DNA from: Mesostigma viride
Lineage: Eukaryota > Streptophyta > Mesostigmatophyceae > Mesostigmatales > Mesostigmataceae
Assembly: GCA_009746045.1 (NCBI GenBank)
Contig: RPFO01000041.1
Coordinates: forward strand, 3,813,954 to 3,877,953
Direction: 5' to 3'
DNA: 64,000 bases
A program made the position numbers and the translations under genes. Below the pieces are notes generated by a model. The model was given only the letters and a program-made list of their open reading frames with translations, was not told the origin of the DNA and did no database searches. Of this stretch, positions 22,140-34,127 are shown one piece after another. Each line of letters opens with the position of its first letter. Position 1 is the stretch's first letter.

Positions 22140-22508
22140 ATTAATTAATTAGACTCGTGCTCCCGTTGGGGAGTCACGGAGCATTAACCCCGATGGATGG
22201 ATGGATGGGTGCAAACAGTCCTACCGGTCTAATCTATCTACATCGGCTACATACTACATCTATCCAACATTGCGGACATGAGCAGCATATCCTACTCTGA
22301 AAATGGAACGCAGCACTGCTGCGTTCCATGATGTTGAGTGACCGCGCCGTCCAGCTTGCGGGCCAGGTCGGCGGTGAGGGTCCACGTCTCGGCCCCATAC
22401 GTGAGAACAGGAAGGACGAGGACCTTGAACAGGTCCTGTTTCTCGATCGTGCCCAGGGGCTTGCGCCACAGGGCCCGGTACTGGCGTAAAGCGTGCCAGG
22501 CGAGGGAG
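22140..22508 (-). pseudogene. RT-LINE fragment R2 with inserted 3' end
   Basis: A second RT-LINE 3' end is inserted in R1, with ATTGCGGACA repeated on both sides (22125-22134 and near 22268). The host RT fragment then continues to 22508 with a small palindromic duplication at 22309-22330. Confidence 0.65.
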
Positions 22509-22593
22509 ATTAATTAATTAATTAATTAGACTCGTGCTCCCGTTGGGGAGTCACGGAGCATTAACCCCGATGGATGGCCGATTGATGGATGGG
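22509..22593 (-). repeat. 3' end of RT-LINE R3
   Basis: TTAA tail, terminal hairpin and GGAT seed. R3 continues at 24584 after the E3 insertion. Confidence 0.7.
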
Positions 22594-22603
22594 TGCACAC
22601 AAT

Positions 22604-24583
22604 TGAATTGAATTGAATTGTAACATAACTCCGTTGGGAGTATATGTAGCACATAGCCCGTGAGAGGGGGCATATGGCCTATCATACATCCTAAGCTACT
22701 TCCTGCAAGGGTGGGGATGTAAAGGACCCTTGCTCTAGGTGCACCAGGGCACGTGCATCCCCATGATCTTCAAGCTATGCCCAGCGAAGGGGGAGCCTGT
22801 CATGGGGGGGAAGATCAGCATAGCTATACAAAGGCTAAAGTGGGGCTCTCAGCAGAGAGTTACTCCCTGCATGGGCACAACATAACTAAATAAAGCTAGG
22901 CATCATCTGGAGTGTGGCTCATCATAGGCACACATGTACATGATTAAATAAAGCGCGTGGCTTAGCTGGGGTAGTGCCTCTAGGAGGTGTACATGTACAT
23001 GGCCACGGTCTATCTATTCTACACTACTACTGCTGTATTCCCCTAAGCTGGGGCGTCTGGAGTCGCTGGGGCCGCGGGGGTCGCCTGCCAGGGCTTGTGG
23101 CCGACGTAGATGGCCGCCCCCTTCCAGTACACCGGCTGGCCCGCCTTGGTCTGCCGGAGCTGGAGGTAGGTCGGCCATAGCTCCCGTCGCCGTTGTTGCT
23201 GCGCCAGGGTCAGGTCGTCATCAAGGGTGAAGAGAGTCTTCTCGAGCCGCTTGCGGCGTCTGAGAAAAGAAATCTTGTCCGCCGGGGTCTTAAAGGTGAG
23301 AAGGAGCGGGGGCGGCCCTGCCTTACCCCGCGCGCGGGGAAGGCGGTGGGCGGCCAGCTCGATCTCACCAGTAAGGCCCATGCGATCAAGGATTTCTCTC
23401 TCAAAAGCACGTGCAAGCTTCTCGGAATTCTCACCTTCCTCCATCTTGAGATTCTTGACAATGACGTTAAGGCTGCGCTTGGCGAGCTCGGCCTCCTCGC
23501 GGAGGTCAAGCGTCTGCCGCTGGAGCTGTGCTGCGACGGCGGAGGTGGTGGAGGTGGTGTGCTGCTTAAGCATGTCCGCCCAGGTCGTGATGGGAGGAGC
23601 ATCGCCGGCCAGGCCAGCAGGGGCTGGCTTGGCGGCAATGTCCTTCACCGCCTGGGCGGTGAGGCCGGCGGTGTTCTGCAGGACCTCGATGGCGATTGCG
23701 TTGTCTTTAAGACGCTGGTCGATTTCACGGAGCTGGGCGGTGATGGCGTCGGAGGTGGGGGTGGTGGCGGTGGTGGAGGCGAGGAGGGTGGCGGTGGCGG
23801 TGGGGATGGTGGGGAGCTCAGCAGCCAGCGTGCGACGCACAGCTGCCACATCTGCAGCTAGGGGCGTCACGTGCTGTGAGAGGGCTTCGTTGAGGTGGAG
23901 GAGGAGGGCGGATTCGGTCAGGGGGATGGGGCGCCAGACGTCAATGGCACAGCGCTGAAGGATGGAAAAGAGGGCGGCAAGCTGAAGGCGCGGTCGCGTC
24001 CAGCCAGTTAGGTCAGGTGCACGAGGCTGGAACTGGCCGTCAGACTGGCTGCGGAAGCATTTATGGCGTTGGAGGCGCTGGCACAGGTCGAAAATGGAGG
24101 CATACGACCCATAAAACAAAAGCTCCAGGATCCGGATAGGTGGCCTGTCGAAATAGCCGTGTCTGTTGACGTCGAAGGTGGAAAATAACTCGTCAACGTC
24201 AAAGTCGTACTCAGACCAGCTAGGTTCGGTTGGGCGGCTGCGTTTGGGCTCGGGCGAGGCTGAAGGCGAGACGGGGAGCCCGGGAGGGTGCTGGGCGACT
24301 ACTAGTGCGCGGCTAGTGTCACTGCCGCCTGCCGGACCTGATGGCGAAGCTGCAGCCGAAGCTGCAGACGTATTTTCATTGCCGAGCGCAGCCGTCAGGC
24401 TGCGTTGCGTCGATGGGCGTTTGCTCATCGTATATTGCGTAATAGCGTCGGAAAATTATATCAGCATGTGCGTCTTAGAAAGACGAAGCGATTGTGATAT
24501 TCACAGCTGAATTCGGCGCTCAAACGTGAAAGTTATGAGCTCCGACAGCCATGGCTACCTCGTGGCTCGTGGCTCGTGGCTCG
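22604..24583 (-). mobile_element. ORF1-only retroposon E3 inserted in RT-LINE 3' UTR, with 10-bp TSD
   Basis: The best-preserved ORF1-only element. It is flanked by the 10-base duplication TGCACACAAT (22594-22603 and 24584-24593), which in other RT-LINE copies is a single site after the GGAT seed. The tail is (AATTG)n rather than TTAA. It has a full leader and an intact ORF1. Confidence 0.88.
23043..24428 (-). CDS. LINE ORF1-like RNA-binding protein, intact (461 aa)
   Basis: Starts MSKRPSTQRSLTAALGNE. Residues 1-70 are Ser/Pro-rich. Residues 70-190 form a conserved domain unknown to me. Residues 200-275 are helical and likely coiled coil (ITAQLREIDQRLKDNAIAIE). Residues 290-400 match the layout of L1 ORF1 RRM/C-terminal domains: KRSLNVIVKNL, HRLPRARGKAGPPPLLLTF, FLRRRKRLEKTLFTLDDD and AQQQRRRELWPTY. 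Such proteins coat LINE RNA and act as nucleic-acid chaperones. No endonuclease or RT follows: the stop is about 440 bases before the element's 3' end. It is intact while the RT pieces nearby are broken, so it may depend on an RT supplied elsewhere. Confidence 0.8.
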   Translation of the reverse strand: MSKRPSTQRSLTAALGNENTSAASAAASPSGPAGGSDTSRALVVAQHPPGLPVSPSASPEPKRSRPTEPSWSEYDFDVDELFSTFDVNRHGYFDRPPIRILELLFYGSYASIFDLCQRLQRHKCFRSQSDGQFQPRAPDLTGWTRPRLQLAALFSILQRCAIDVWRPIPLTESALLLHLNEALSQHVTPLAADVAAVRRTLAAELPTIPTATATLLASTTATTPTSDAITAQLREIDQRLKDNAIAIEVLQNTAGLTAQAVKDIAAKPAPAGLAGDAPPITTWADMLKQHTTSTTSAVAAQLQRQTLDLREEAELAKRSLNVIVKNLKMEEGENSEKLARAFEREILDRMGLTGEIELAAHRLPRARGKAGPPPLLLTFKTPADKISFLRRRKRLEKTLFTLDDDLTLAQQQRRRELWPTYLQLRQTKAGQPVYWKGAAIYVGHKPWQATPAAPATPDAPA

Positions 24584-25812
24584 TGCACACAATCCTACCG
24601 GTCTAGTCTATCTACGTCGGCTACATACTACATCTATCGAACAGCATTCTAACTACAACATCTATCTAGACAGCCGCTCGCTGCCCTAGGGGAGCTGTCT
24701 GGCGTGCCTCCCACGGGATTGCACACGCGGGCGCTTCCCCACCGGGGGGGGCTCGTTGTCCTCTATGACCTGGGCCCACTTGGCCTTGTCCATCATCTTC
24801 TTCCAAATCACGGAGAGGCCTAGGCCCCCCATGTCCTCTACCAGCTGTTCTTTGAAGGTGCGGGCCTTGAGGCGTCTAACATCACTGGGCCCGGCCCACG
24901 TCAGGAGGTGCCGGCCAGGCTGGGCTGGTCGCAGTCCGGCGGGGGGGCCACGTGAGGTGTCTACCTGGTTGGTGCGAGCTAGGTGCCCTACTAGCTGCAG
25001 GCGGCGCTGCTTAATGGTGCTGGTGATATAGGGCATGCCCTGGTACAGGTCCTCATTGCGGACATGAGCAGCATATCCTACTCTGAAAATGGAACGCAGC
25101 ATGCTGGTGACCGCGCCGTCCAGCTTGCTGGCCAGGTCGGCGGTGAGGGTCCACGTCTCGGCCCCATACGTGAGAACAGGTAGGACGAGGACCTTGAACA
25201 GGTCCTGTTTCTCGATCTTGCCCAGGGGCTTGCGCCACAGGGCCCGGTACTGGCGTAAAGCGTGCCAGGCGAGGGAGATGCGATGGTCCACATCAGCCTC
25301 GCAGCTGGGGAGCAGGCTGCCCAGCAGCTTAACGCGGTCCCGATACAGGACTCGAGAGCCGTCTAGGAGATAGAGGGGCGGCGGGGAGTTGGTGAGCCCA
25401 ACCGCCAGGGCCTCTGTCTTCTTGCTGACCTCAAGCCCCACTGCACGGGCCTCGATAGCCAGGCAGTCAAGCCATGTCTGCACGTGCTCAGTGTCCTCGA
25501 AGAGGGTGGTGTCGTCTGCGTAGATGATGTCTGCCAGCCGAATCTCCGTGTCCGCTCGGCCATGCCAGTATTTGTTAGCGACCTGCACCCCTGGTTCCCT
25601 ACCCACGATGCGGGCAAATCGCTTGCGCGCCTGAATCATCACGTATTCGACCACAATAATGAACAGGTAGGGCGACAGCACGCAGCCCTGCCACACACCC
25701 TTCTGTAAAGGGCATGGGGGCGTGGTCCCGTAAGAAGTGCGCACCGAAGTGGTGGACCCTTCATACAGGTTGCGGATGACAGCAATAAGGGGGCGGGGGA
25801 TCCGGAACAACT
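24584..25812 (-). pseudogene. RT-LINE R3: non-LTR reverse transcriptase, 5'-truncated
   Basis: C-terminal 375 or so residues of a non-LTR retrotransposon RT, open at 24686-25812. It has KGVWQGCVLSPYLF, the catalytic IIYADDTTLF (YADD near 25540), then [20 protein letters not shown] and a thumb/C-terminal region with [10 protein letters not shown] and LVGHLARTNQVD. The N-terminal RT fingers and any endonuclease are missing. The homology starts at FRIPRPLIAVIRNLYEG, the usual 5' truncation of LINE copies. A 40-base ORF1-family tail in opposite orientation is fused upstream (25813-25853). E3 splits its 3' UTR. Confidence 0.87.
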
Positions 25813-25924
25813 CAGGGATATGTGCTACATTTACTCCCAACGGAGTTTTTCTGATCTGGCACGCCGCAAAGGTGAAGACCATTTGTGTTCAGTGCCGGTC
25901 CGCGGAAAACGCGATCTGCAAATG

Positions 25925-26060
25925 AATCCAGGCCGGAATCGAACTGGGGACCTCTCGCACCCACTTTTGCTGACTATAGGACAGACGTCTCCTGATCCTA
26001 AGGCATCGCCAGCTGACACCTACAGTCCAACCGCAAAAGCTCTCCTTTCCGGGGAGTGAT
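25925..26060 (-). repeat. Possible tRNA-derived SINE copy
   Basis: The minus strand shows a B-box-like CAGTTCGATTCC preceded by GATGCCTTAGGATCAGGAGAC. A similar pair, with the same order and spacing, occurs at about 58000-58110. The T stem does not pair well, so a functional tRNA is unlikely. Confidence 0.4.
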
Positions 26061-26610
26061 GCAAGCCATTCGGATTTGGTACTAGATAAAAATCATTCGA
26101 GATCTGTGTGTGTAGGAGTACTACACACGTGTCCACTCGAGACTTGTTCAGTCTCGACACGTGAGACGGGCTAAGAACGGCTGGAACCTTCTTTAGAAGG
26201 GGGCGTAGCCAACACTATCGAGATCAGCCAAGCGTATATTCGAGTTATGTTCCAATTCAATTCAATTCAATTCAATTTTTGAGTCCAGATCTAATTGTAC
26301 CACTTAATACTTTATAATCTCAAAATATTAAATGTTATTCAAACTTCTCTATAAAAATCTAGTGTTGCTTCCCTTCCGCTGGCATGGGCTATCTATGAGA
26401 CAACAATGGCCATGGGGACCTGGGTGTATCACACAAAAGGCTGTCCGACGAGCGTGCAGGGCCCAGAACTGACACATATGGCTTGCATACATACATTGCC
26501 GCTGTTTAACGCCCCGCACACTGTTCGGTCATTGTAAACACCAAAGACATGCCCGGCTGTATAAATGAACATGGAAGCGAGATTCCCCTGCGGACCATGG
26601 CGCGCCACAC
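26061..26610. other. Intergenic, RPS23 3' side
   Basis: Contains a CGAGAC/GTCTCG hairpin (about 26137-26156) and a (TTCAA)n run at 26250-26278 that resembles a LINE tail on the plus strand. No ORF is supported. Confidence 0.55.
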
Positions 26611-28721
<2,111 letters not shown>

Positions 28722-29584
28722 TTTGAAAGCGGACGATAGACGGGCCTACGGCCTGCTGCTACCTCGCCTGGAAAGAGACCGAGTGTAGCATGGTCGCCAT
28801 TCTTTTGGGGAGGATGCACGGAGAACGGAGAGCGCCGCCGCGGTCTGGCGGTGGGGATTTCGGGGGCTGTACCGCGCCGGGTCGGCACCCCTGTGTGCGC
28901 GTTACTGAGAAGCACATACTAGTACGCAAAATTCGGAACGCACCTGGAAGCTTCAACTTGGTAGTGTAAGCCAATCAGTAAACATAATCCGTTTTCCAGT
29001 ATTTCCGTGTCCGATCCTGGTCCGAGTTTTATTAGCTGTCAGGACCTGGTCAGGATGCCATCAAAAGATCCGTACGCTAGGTCTGAAATTTTTTGCTAGC
29101 AACTAGTAGGGCTGGCACATCCGGGTCTTTTGTCGACCCGGACACGAACACGAACACCTGGGGAGAGTACCCGAACCCGAACACGAACATGTTCGGTACA
29201 TTCCCAGGTGACCCGAACACGAACATGAACATGTACCGACAGGCATTCACGCCTTAAGTTGGGTTGGCTTCAGTGATTATTTTACAGCCGGCGCCGGCGG
29301 CAAATGCCGGCGGCAAGCACCCGGCGCCGGCTGTTTTCCAAACTGGCCGGCACGGCGCCGGCGGCCGGCTCGCCGTAGAATGGCCGGCCCGGCAAAGCGT
29401 ATGGCATGGGGCTATGGGTAGTTGGGTACTGGGTAGTTGGGTACTAGCCTACTAGGTAGTCAAGACTGCCCTCCAGCTGGCGCGTCTCGGCTGTCCGACT
29501 ATACGTGTCAGTTGTCAACTGTCAAGACTCAAGACTCAAGAGAGTGACTAGTGACTACTGACTAGAGTCACGACTGACGAGTGT
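28722..29584. other. RPS23 upstream region with GAACAC and GCCGGC repeats
   Basis: 28722-29040 is the presumed promoter/5' UTR side of RPS23. 29140-29245 holds repeated CCCGAACACGAACATG units in both orientations. 29280-29400 is a cluster of GCCGGC palindromes related to 45720-45905. No ORF is supported. Confidence 0.55.
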
Positions 29585-29594
29585 GACGACCTCG

Positions 29595-29808
29595 GGGTTT
29601 TGGAAATCACACCCGGTGTTGGCAACACCCGATGACAGATGACAATGACGAGAGGCTACGGTACGCGTCGATAAATACGGGTAACGCTTGCGAAAGGAAC
29701 TGTGTGGGCCGATAAATACGGGTAACGCTTGAAGACGCGGCGGCATAAGCCGGAAACATTGTGATCAGGGACGAAACGAACGGAAAGCGCAGCCTACTGG
29801 CTCATACT
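29595..29808 (+). repeat. MULE left terminal inverted repeat
   Basis: Contains two direct copies of GATAAATACGGGTAACGCTT, about 43 bases apart, mirrored in the right repeat. These could be transposase sites. Confidence 0.92.
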
Positions 29809-29854
29809 CGCGAAAACCGTTTGTGGGTCAAGATGGCGGCCTGTGGGCCATACC

Positions 29855-30466
29855 ATGCCAAGGCGGCCGCGTAAAGTGTTTATGAACGATGATTTTGAAC
29901 GTGGCGTAAAAACGACTTCCTGGCCACCACGCCGTTGCACCCGGTTCTCGGTAGAGCTTGCCGCATCACAGCACTATCGGGTTGAGCCGTCAGAGACTGC
30001 TAACGTGTTCAAGGTTTCCTTTGTTGGAGAATGTTCAAATGTGAAGGAGAAGCTTGATCTGTGCTTGGATTCCTGTGGTCAGGCACAAAAGGAACGTTTG
30101 GTTACGACCGGGGAGGACGGCCATGTTTTGGAGTGCACATGCCAATTTCCAACCTTTGTAGGCCTCCCATGCCGCCATTGTTTAGCCGTTGAGGTGCATC
30201 TTCATCAGTGCAAGCAGGTGCCGATTCAATTGGTGTGCGATAGGTGGAAGCAACCCAAGCCGGACACTATTGAGAGCCAGCTACAATTCCAACAGATGGT
30301 AACTGTACACCCTGAGAACAGCCGTGATGATGATGTCAACGTGGATGTCGCTCAAGGCACGGAGCCTACGTATACTGACATTCTCTCTCACATGAAGGCA
30401 TGGGCTTCTTTGGCGCATGAGGGTCGTTGTGGCTCGGATTTTCTCAGGCATTGTAAGTCATACTGA
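29855..30466 (+). pseudogene. SWIM zinc-finger remnant of MULE transposase
   Basis: About 203 residues starting MPRRPRKVF just inside the left inverted repeat. Residues 90-120 hold a SWIM finger: C-T-C, then LPCRHCLAVEVH (C-x-C-xn-C-x-H arrangement), the module that follows the DDE core in MULE/FAR1 transposases. The DDE catalytic core itself is absent; the TIR lies directly upstream. This looks like a C-terminal remnant left by internal deletion, or a separately retained accessory ORF. The region after the finger (DRWKQPKPDTIESQ) also resembles the family. Confidence 0.75.
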
Positions 30467-31870
30467 CAGCAGAAGACACTGCCATAAAGTCAGGTCAGTC
30501 ACAATGCGACATTGCCGGGAGGGGATGGAAGTGCTGCTCGCTTGGTAGAAAACCCTTTAGGTCCTCCACCCCGTGGTCGGGGAAAACAACCACGTAAACA
30601 AAGAGCACACCATCCCAACGAGCCACCCACGTCAAAACGCAAGGTCTCTGCAACTCTTGGTGGAAGCGTTGTCGGTGAGGCTACGGGTACTTCGAAGCGG
30701 GCCCGGGCCCGATGCGGGTTCGTTGCTTCTCTTGGTCACGGCAACTGCCCTAGCAATGCCGCGTCTGCTCCAAGTGTTGGCAGTGCTTGTTCGCAACCCC
30801 AACTCCCATGAGCGAATATGAAACTGCAACCTCGATGCACCTTCACGAGGTCAATGCCCTCATGGATCATTTGGAGGTATTTGCTGGCAATGTTGCTAGC
30901 ATGGCAGCGCTTGCTTAGTGCAACAGGGAAGGTGCAACTTCTATGCACCACAGGCTGCCTACATCCTTTCCGGCACATCCATCTTCACGTTAACAATCCT
31001 AAGTGGGACAACATGTGTATCCTGGCTACATTTCATCTGTGTTTGTTGTAAGTTGGTGCGTTTCCTCGGCCATAAAACTTCGTATCAACATTGAACATCT
31101 TCTTGCCGTAGTGTAATATGAGTATCTCAAACATATGTGCCGGGCCATTGTCTTGCTTCCGAACATTTTGCGGTGTTTGGCTTTAAGCACTACAATGGAA
31201 TGTTGGAGTTGTGGTGTCCATTGTAGTGCTTGTTGGCTGCCTCCATGATCGTGAGATGTGGCCTTGAATCTCATGTGTGTATTTTCTTTCAACGATGGAC
31301 TTGAGTGCTTGGTTTCTTTGCGTTACTTATACATGTGGCGCCAACTCCTCCCAAATGTACAAGGCCACCCCCAGACATGCAACCATGCCCTTGTTTACAC
31401 ACTTGCAGGTGCGCTTGTGAGGCTCACACGTGGCGCTGCATGCGACATATCTTCTTGCTGCTGCGGCCCGGCTACTATTGCTACACTTATCATCAAGGAT
31501 ATGTGGCATATCAGTGGTGCCATCATCATAATGCTTGGCAACGTTTGAAGCTCAATCAGCCATCATGGTGTGGACAGTAGGCCTAGTGGCCCTTGCTTGC
31601 GATGGAGCCGTGGTGCCATCACTTCCCCCGGTGGACATCTGTGCTTCCCATCAGTTCCAACGTTCACTACATGTGTTGAGCCACTCATGTTGACGGTGGT
31701 TCAAGCATGGTTGAAGCCAGCCTGAAGTGGCTGGTTTGGCATGTGCCGATTTAGTGGCTAGACGAGTAGTGGGCTCTCAACCCACTCGGATGCAAAAAGC
31801 GAATCTTCACTGGTAGTTTGACATGTCAGGCTTTGTTGGTGAAAGCTCGTGTAGGCTGTCCAACTGAGTG
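30467..31870. other. MULE interior, no gene recognised
   Basis: Several short frames. The Lys/Arg/Pro-rich frame at 30512-30811 could extend the SWIM protein's tail, but I see no splice evidence. Nothing else recognisable. Confidence 0.5.
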
Positions 31871-31877
31871 GTGGTTT

Positions 31878-32310
31878 CAATGGCCGCCGCCTCCTCCTCC
31901 GGGCCGCCGCCGCCTCCTCCTCCGGGCCGCCGACGCCGCCTCCTCCGCGGGCCGCTGCTGCCTCCGGGCCGCCGCCGCCGCCTGGAGCCTACGGGCCGCT
32001 GCCGCCTCCGGGCCGCCGCCGCCGCCTCCTACGGGCCGCTGCTGCCTCCTGGCCGCCACTGCCTCCTCCGGGCCGCCGCTGCCGCCGCCGCCTCCGGGCC
32101 GCCGCCGCCGCCTCCTTTGGGCCGCTGCCGCCTCCGGGCCGCCTCCCCCTCCTCCGGGCCGCTGCCGCCTCCAAGCCGCCACCGCCTCCTCCGGGCCGCC
32201 GCCGCCGCCTCCTCCTTCGGGCCGCCGCTGCCGCCGCCGGCTCCGGGCTGCTGCCCCCGCCGCCTCCTCTGGGCTGCCACCGCCTTAGCCGGGCCGCCGC
32301 CGCCGCTGGC
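31878..32310. repeat. GC-rich minisatellite (CCGCCGCCTCCTCCGGGCCG type)
   Basis: Imperfect tandem units of 15-30 bases, built from CCGCC, CTCC and GGGCCG. The Pro/Arg/Ala-rich frames on both strands are by-products. Confidence 0.9.
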
Positions 32311-32478
32311 GTTGGGTAGTGCCATGCATTGTGGTACCAACCCAAGGTTGCTGTGGGAGTTCCCTTGAACCCTGAGTGCCCCCCCTCAGGATAAAATTAC
32401 TGGATGTTCCCTAGCAACCGCCACCATTAGGGAGGACAGTCAATACTTGCTGACCCACATTTGCTTGACGTGTCAATA

Positions 32479-33065
32479 TGCAACAACCAAATCTGACTTG
32501 TTGTGACATCCTGAGTTTTGTAATAGTTTGGGATTTTATTTGAGGCCTTTTGGACAAGTATTGAGCTAGTTATGAGGTTTCCCACGTGCAGAGATATTTG
32601 GAGACCTGGACTTTGTCAACTGACTTGTTTAGACCCTCATTGGTCGTGGCCTGATCCACGTGGGGTTATTAGTTGGTCGGTTCTGCCAAGTCTTAAATGA
32701 TCCTTTAGGACTCCAGTGCTTATCAAGATTCGGTGATTCCACGTCTGGATTCTGCCAGGCTGGTTTGTGTGCTCTTCTGTTACGTGTCTAGTTAGAGGGA
32801 CGAAAGAATCTTACCTTGTGATGCTGTAACCTGATTGGTCCATTTCAGGCTAACGGTGGAGCATGCTCGACATGCACGTTGATATTAGGACGTATGGGTT
32901 GCCATTGCAGGAACGTTTGTTGTGATCTAATCTAACATGGTATAATAAGGTTCGCATTATTCATCCATCCTCAAAGCCTCTTGCTCGTTGACCACTTTCA
33001 GTTCCACAGAAGTAGTCAAGGATATTACTTGTCTAACTCACTGAGATAACTAGACACAAATCACA
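32479..33065 (+). mobile_element. Solo LTR of a gypsy-type element
   Basis: Starts TGCAACAACC and is similar over its length to the minus-strand LTR at 48760-49344. Shared blocks include TTGTGACATCCT/TTGTTACATCC, CCTCATTGGTCGTGGCCTGA, CACGTGGGGTTAT and TGGTATAATAA. Likely flanks CAATA/CAATT are an imperfect 5-base duplication. The right boundary is uncertain by about 20 bases. No internal region follows. Confidence 0.75.
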
Positions 33066-33105
33066 CAATTATCAAGGAGACAATTATATTTCTTGATCAA
33101 CGCAT

Positions 33106-33146
33106 CTCTCGATTTCTGGCCTGCGCATGCGCTGGTTGTCTCCTTG
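33106..33146 (+). mobile_element. Mini-retroposon copy, 41 bp with 20-bp TSD
   Basis: The segment ends in GCGCTGGTTGTCTCCTTG and is flanked by a perfect 20-base direct repeat (33086-33105 and 33147-33166). The common 3' end is shared with the copies at 33271, 33874, 39065 and 42583. Confidence 0.8.
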
Positions 33147-33270
33147 ATATTTCTTGATCAACGCATTGCGGTCCAATGTGGTGTGAGCAATTGTTTGTTA
33201 AGCCGCGGTATGATTGTGTGCACGAGTTTAATTCTTCAACCCCGATGGATTCGATTGACTAGATTAAGTG

Positions 33271-33344
33271 AAGATATAACGGCAGGCTCGAGCCACCATG
33301 GTCCGGATTCTCCCGATTTCTGGCCTGCGCTGGTTGTCTCCTTG
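33271..33344 (+). mobile_element. Mini-retroposon copy, 74 bp with 10-bp TSD
   Basis: Longest cleanly bounded copy here. It is flanked by AGATTAAGTG (33261-33270 and 33345-33354) and ends GGTTGTCTCCTTG. Confidence 0.8.
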
Positions 33345-33397
33345 AGATTAAGTGAGACAACTATGCATTAATTAATTAATAGACACGTGACAACTAT

Positions 33398-33502
33398 TAA
33401 TTAATTAATTAATTAGACTCGTGCTCCCGTTGGGGAGTCACGGAGCATTAACCCCAATGGATGGATGGATGGGTGCAAACATTCCTACCGGTCTAATCTA
33501 CT
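33398..33502 (-). mobile_element. RT-LINE 3' end R7 with 11-bp TSD
   Basis: 105-base 5'-truncated copy: TTAA tail, terminal hairpin and GGAT seed. It is flanked by GTGACAACTAT (33387-33397 and 33503-33513). Confidence 0.85.
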
Positions 33503-33513
33503 GTGACAACTAT

Positions 33514-33607
33514 GCATGCCTGAGATGTATTAAATTAATTAACTAATTAAAATCCTGCTAGCTCCCGTTGGGGAGTCATGGAGCATTAATCGCGACGGAT
33601 GGATGGA
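33514..33607 (-). repeat. RT-LINE 3' end R8
   Basis: A TTAA-rich tail, a CTCCCGTTGGGGAGTCATGGAG hairpin variant and a short GGAT run, into which E4's tail is inserted. Confidence 0.65.
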
Positions 33608-33873
33608 TTAATTAATTAATTAATTAAAATCATAGCTCCGTTGGGAGCATATGTAACACATAGCCCTGAGAAAGGGGCATCTATGGGTTTGTAATACAAT
33701 CAGGGCTACAACCTGCAGGTGGAGGATGTACAACTATCACCTGCTCTGGGTGCACAAGGTGCACCTGCACCGCCATGAGGGTTCATGCCTCCTTACCAAG
33801 CACAGGCACCCAGGGGGGGCTTGAGGAGAGGGCCTAGAAGGCCTGCATGACATATGGGGTGGAAGGTATATGT

Positions 33874-33916
33874 CAAAGAGACAACCAGCGCAGGCCAGAA
33901 ATCGGGAGAATCCGGA
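33874..33916 (-). mobile_element. Mini-retroposon copy, 43 bp with 8-bp TSD
   Basis: Flanked by GTATATGT (33866-33873 and 33917-33924). Related E copies lack the insertion at this spot, which confirms the borders. Confidence 0.85.
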
Positions 33917-34127
33917 GTATATGTGGCTAGGCTATAGCTGGTGTACACGTGGCATCTCAGCAGAGAGTAACTCCCTGCATAGGCATGGCGTGGCTAAATT
34001 CTTAATGCATCATCCATGGGAGGTCCCGTTGTAGGCTGGGCGCGGCTAAATAGTGAAAGCATCATCCATGGGGGCCATTATGGGCGCACATGCGCGTGGG
34101 CCACATGCTAGGCTAGGCCTGACTAAT

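Noticed and set aside
25925-26010. Functional tRNA gene
   Set aside because: B-box-like sequence present, but T stem and acceptor stem do not pair; better explained as a SINE remnant.
31818-32368. Pro/Arg/Ala-rich frames on both strands
   Set aside because: Products of the GC-rich minisatellite.
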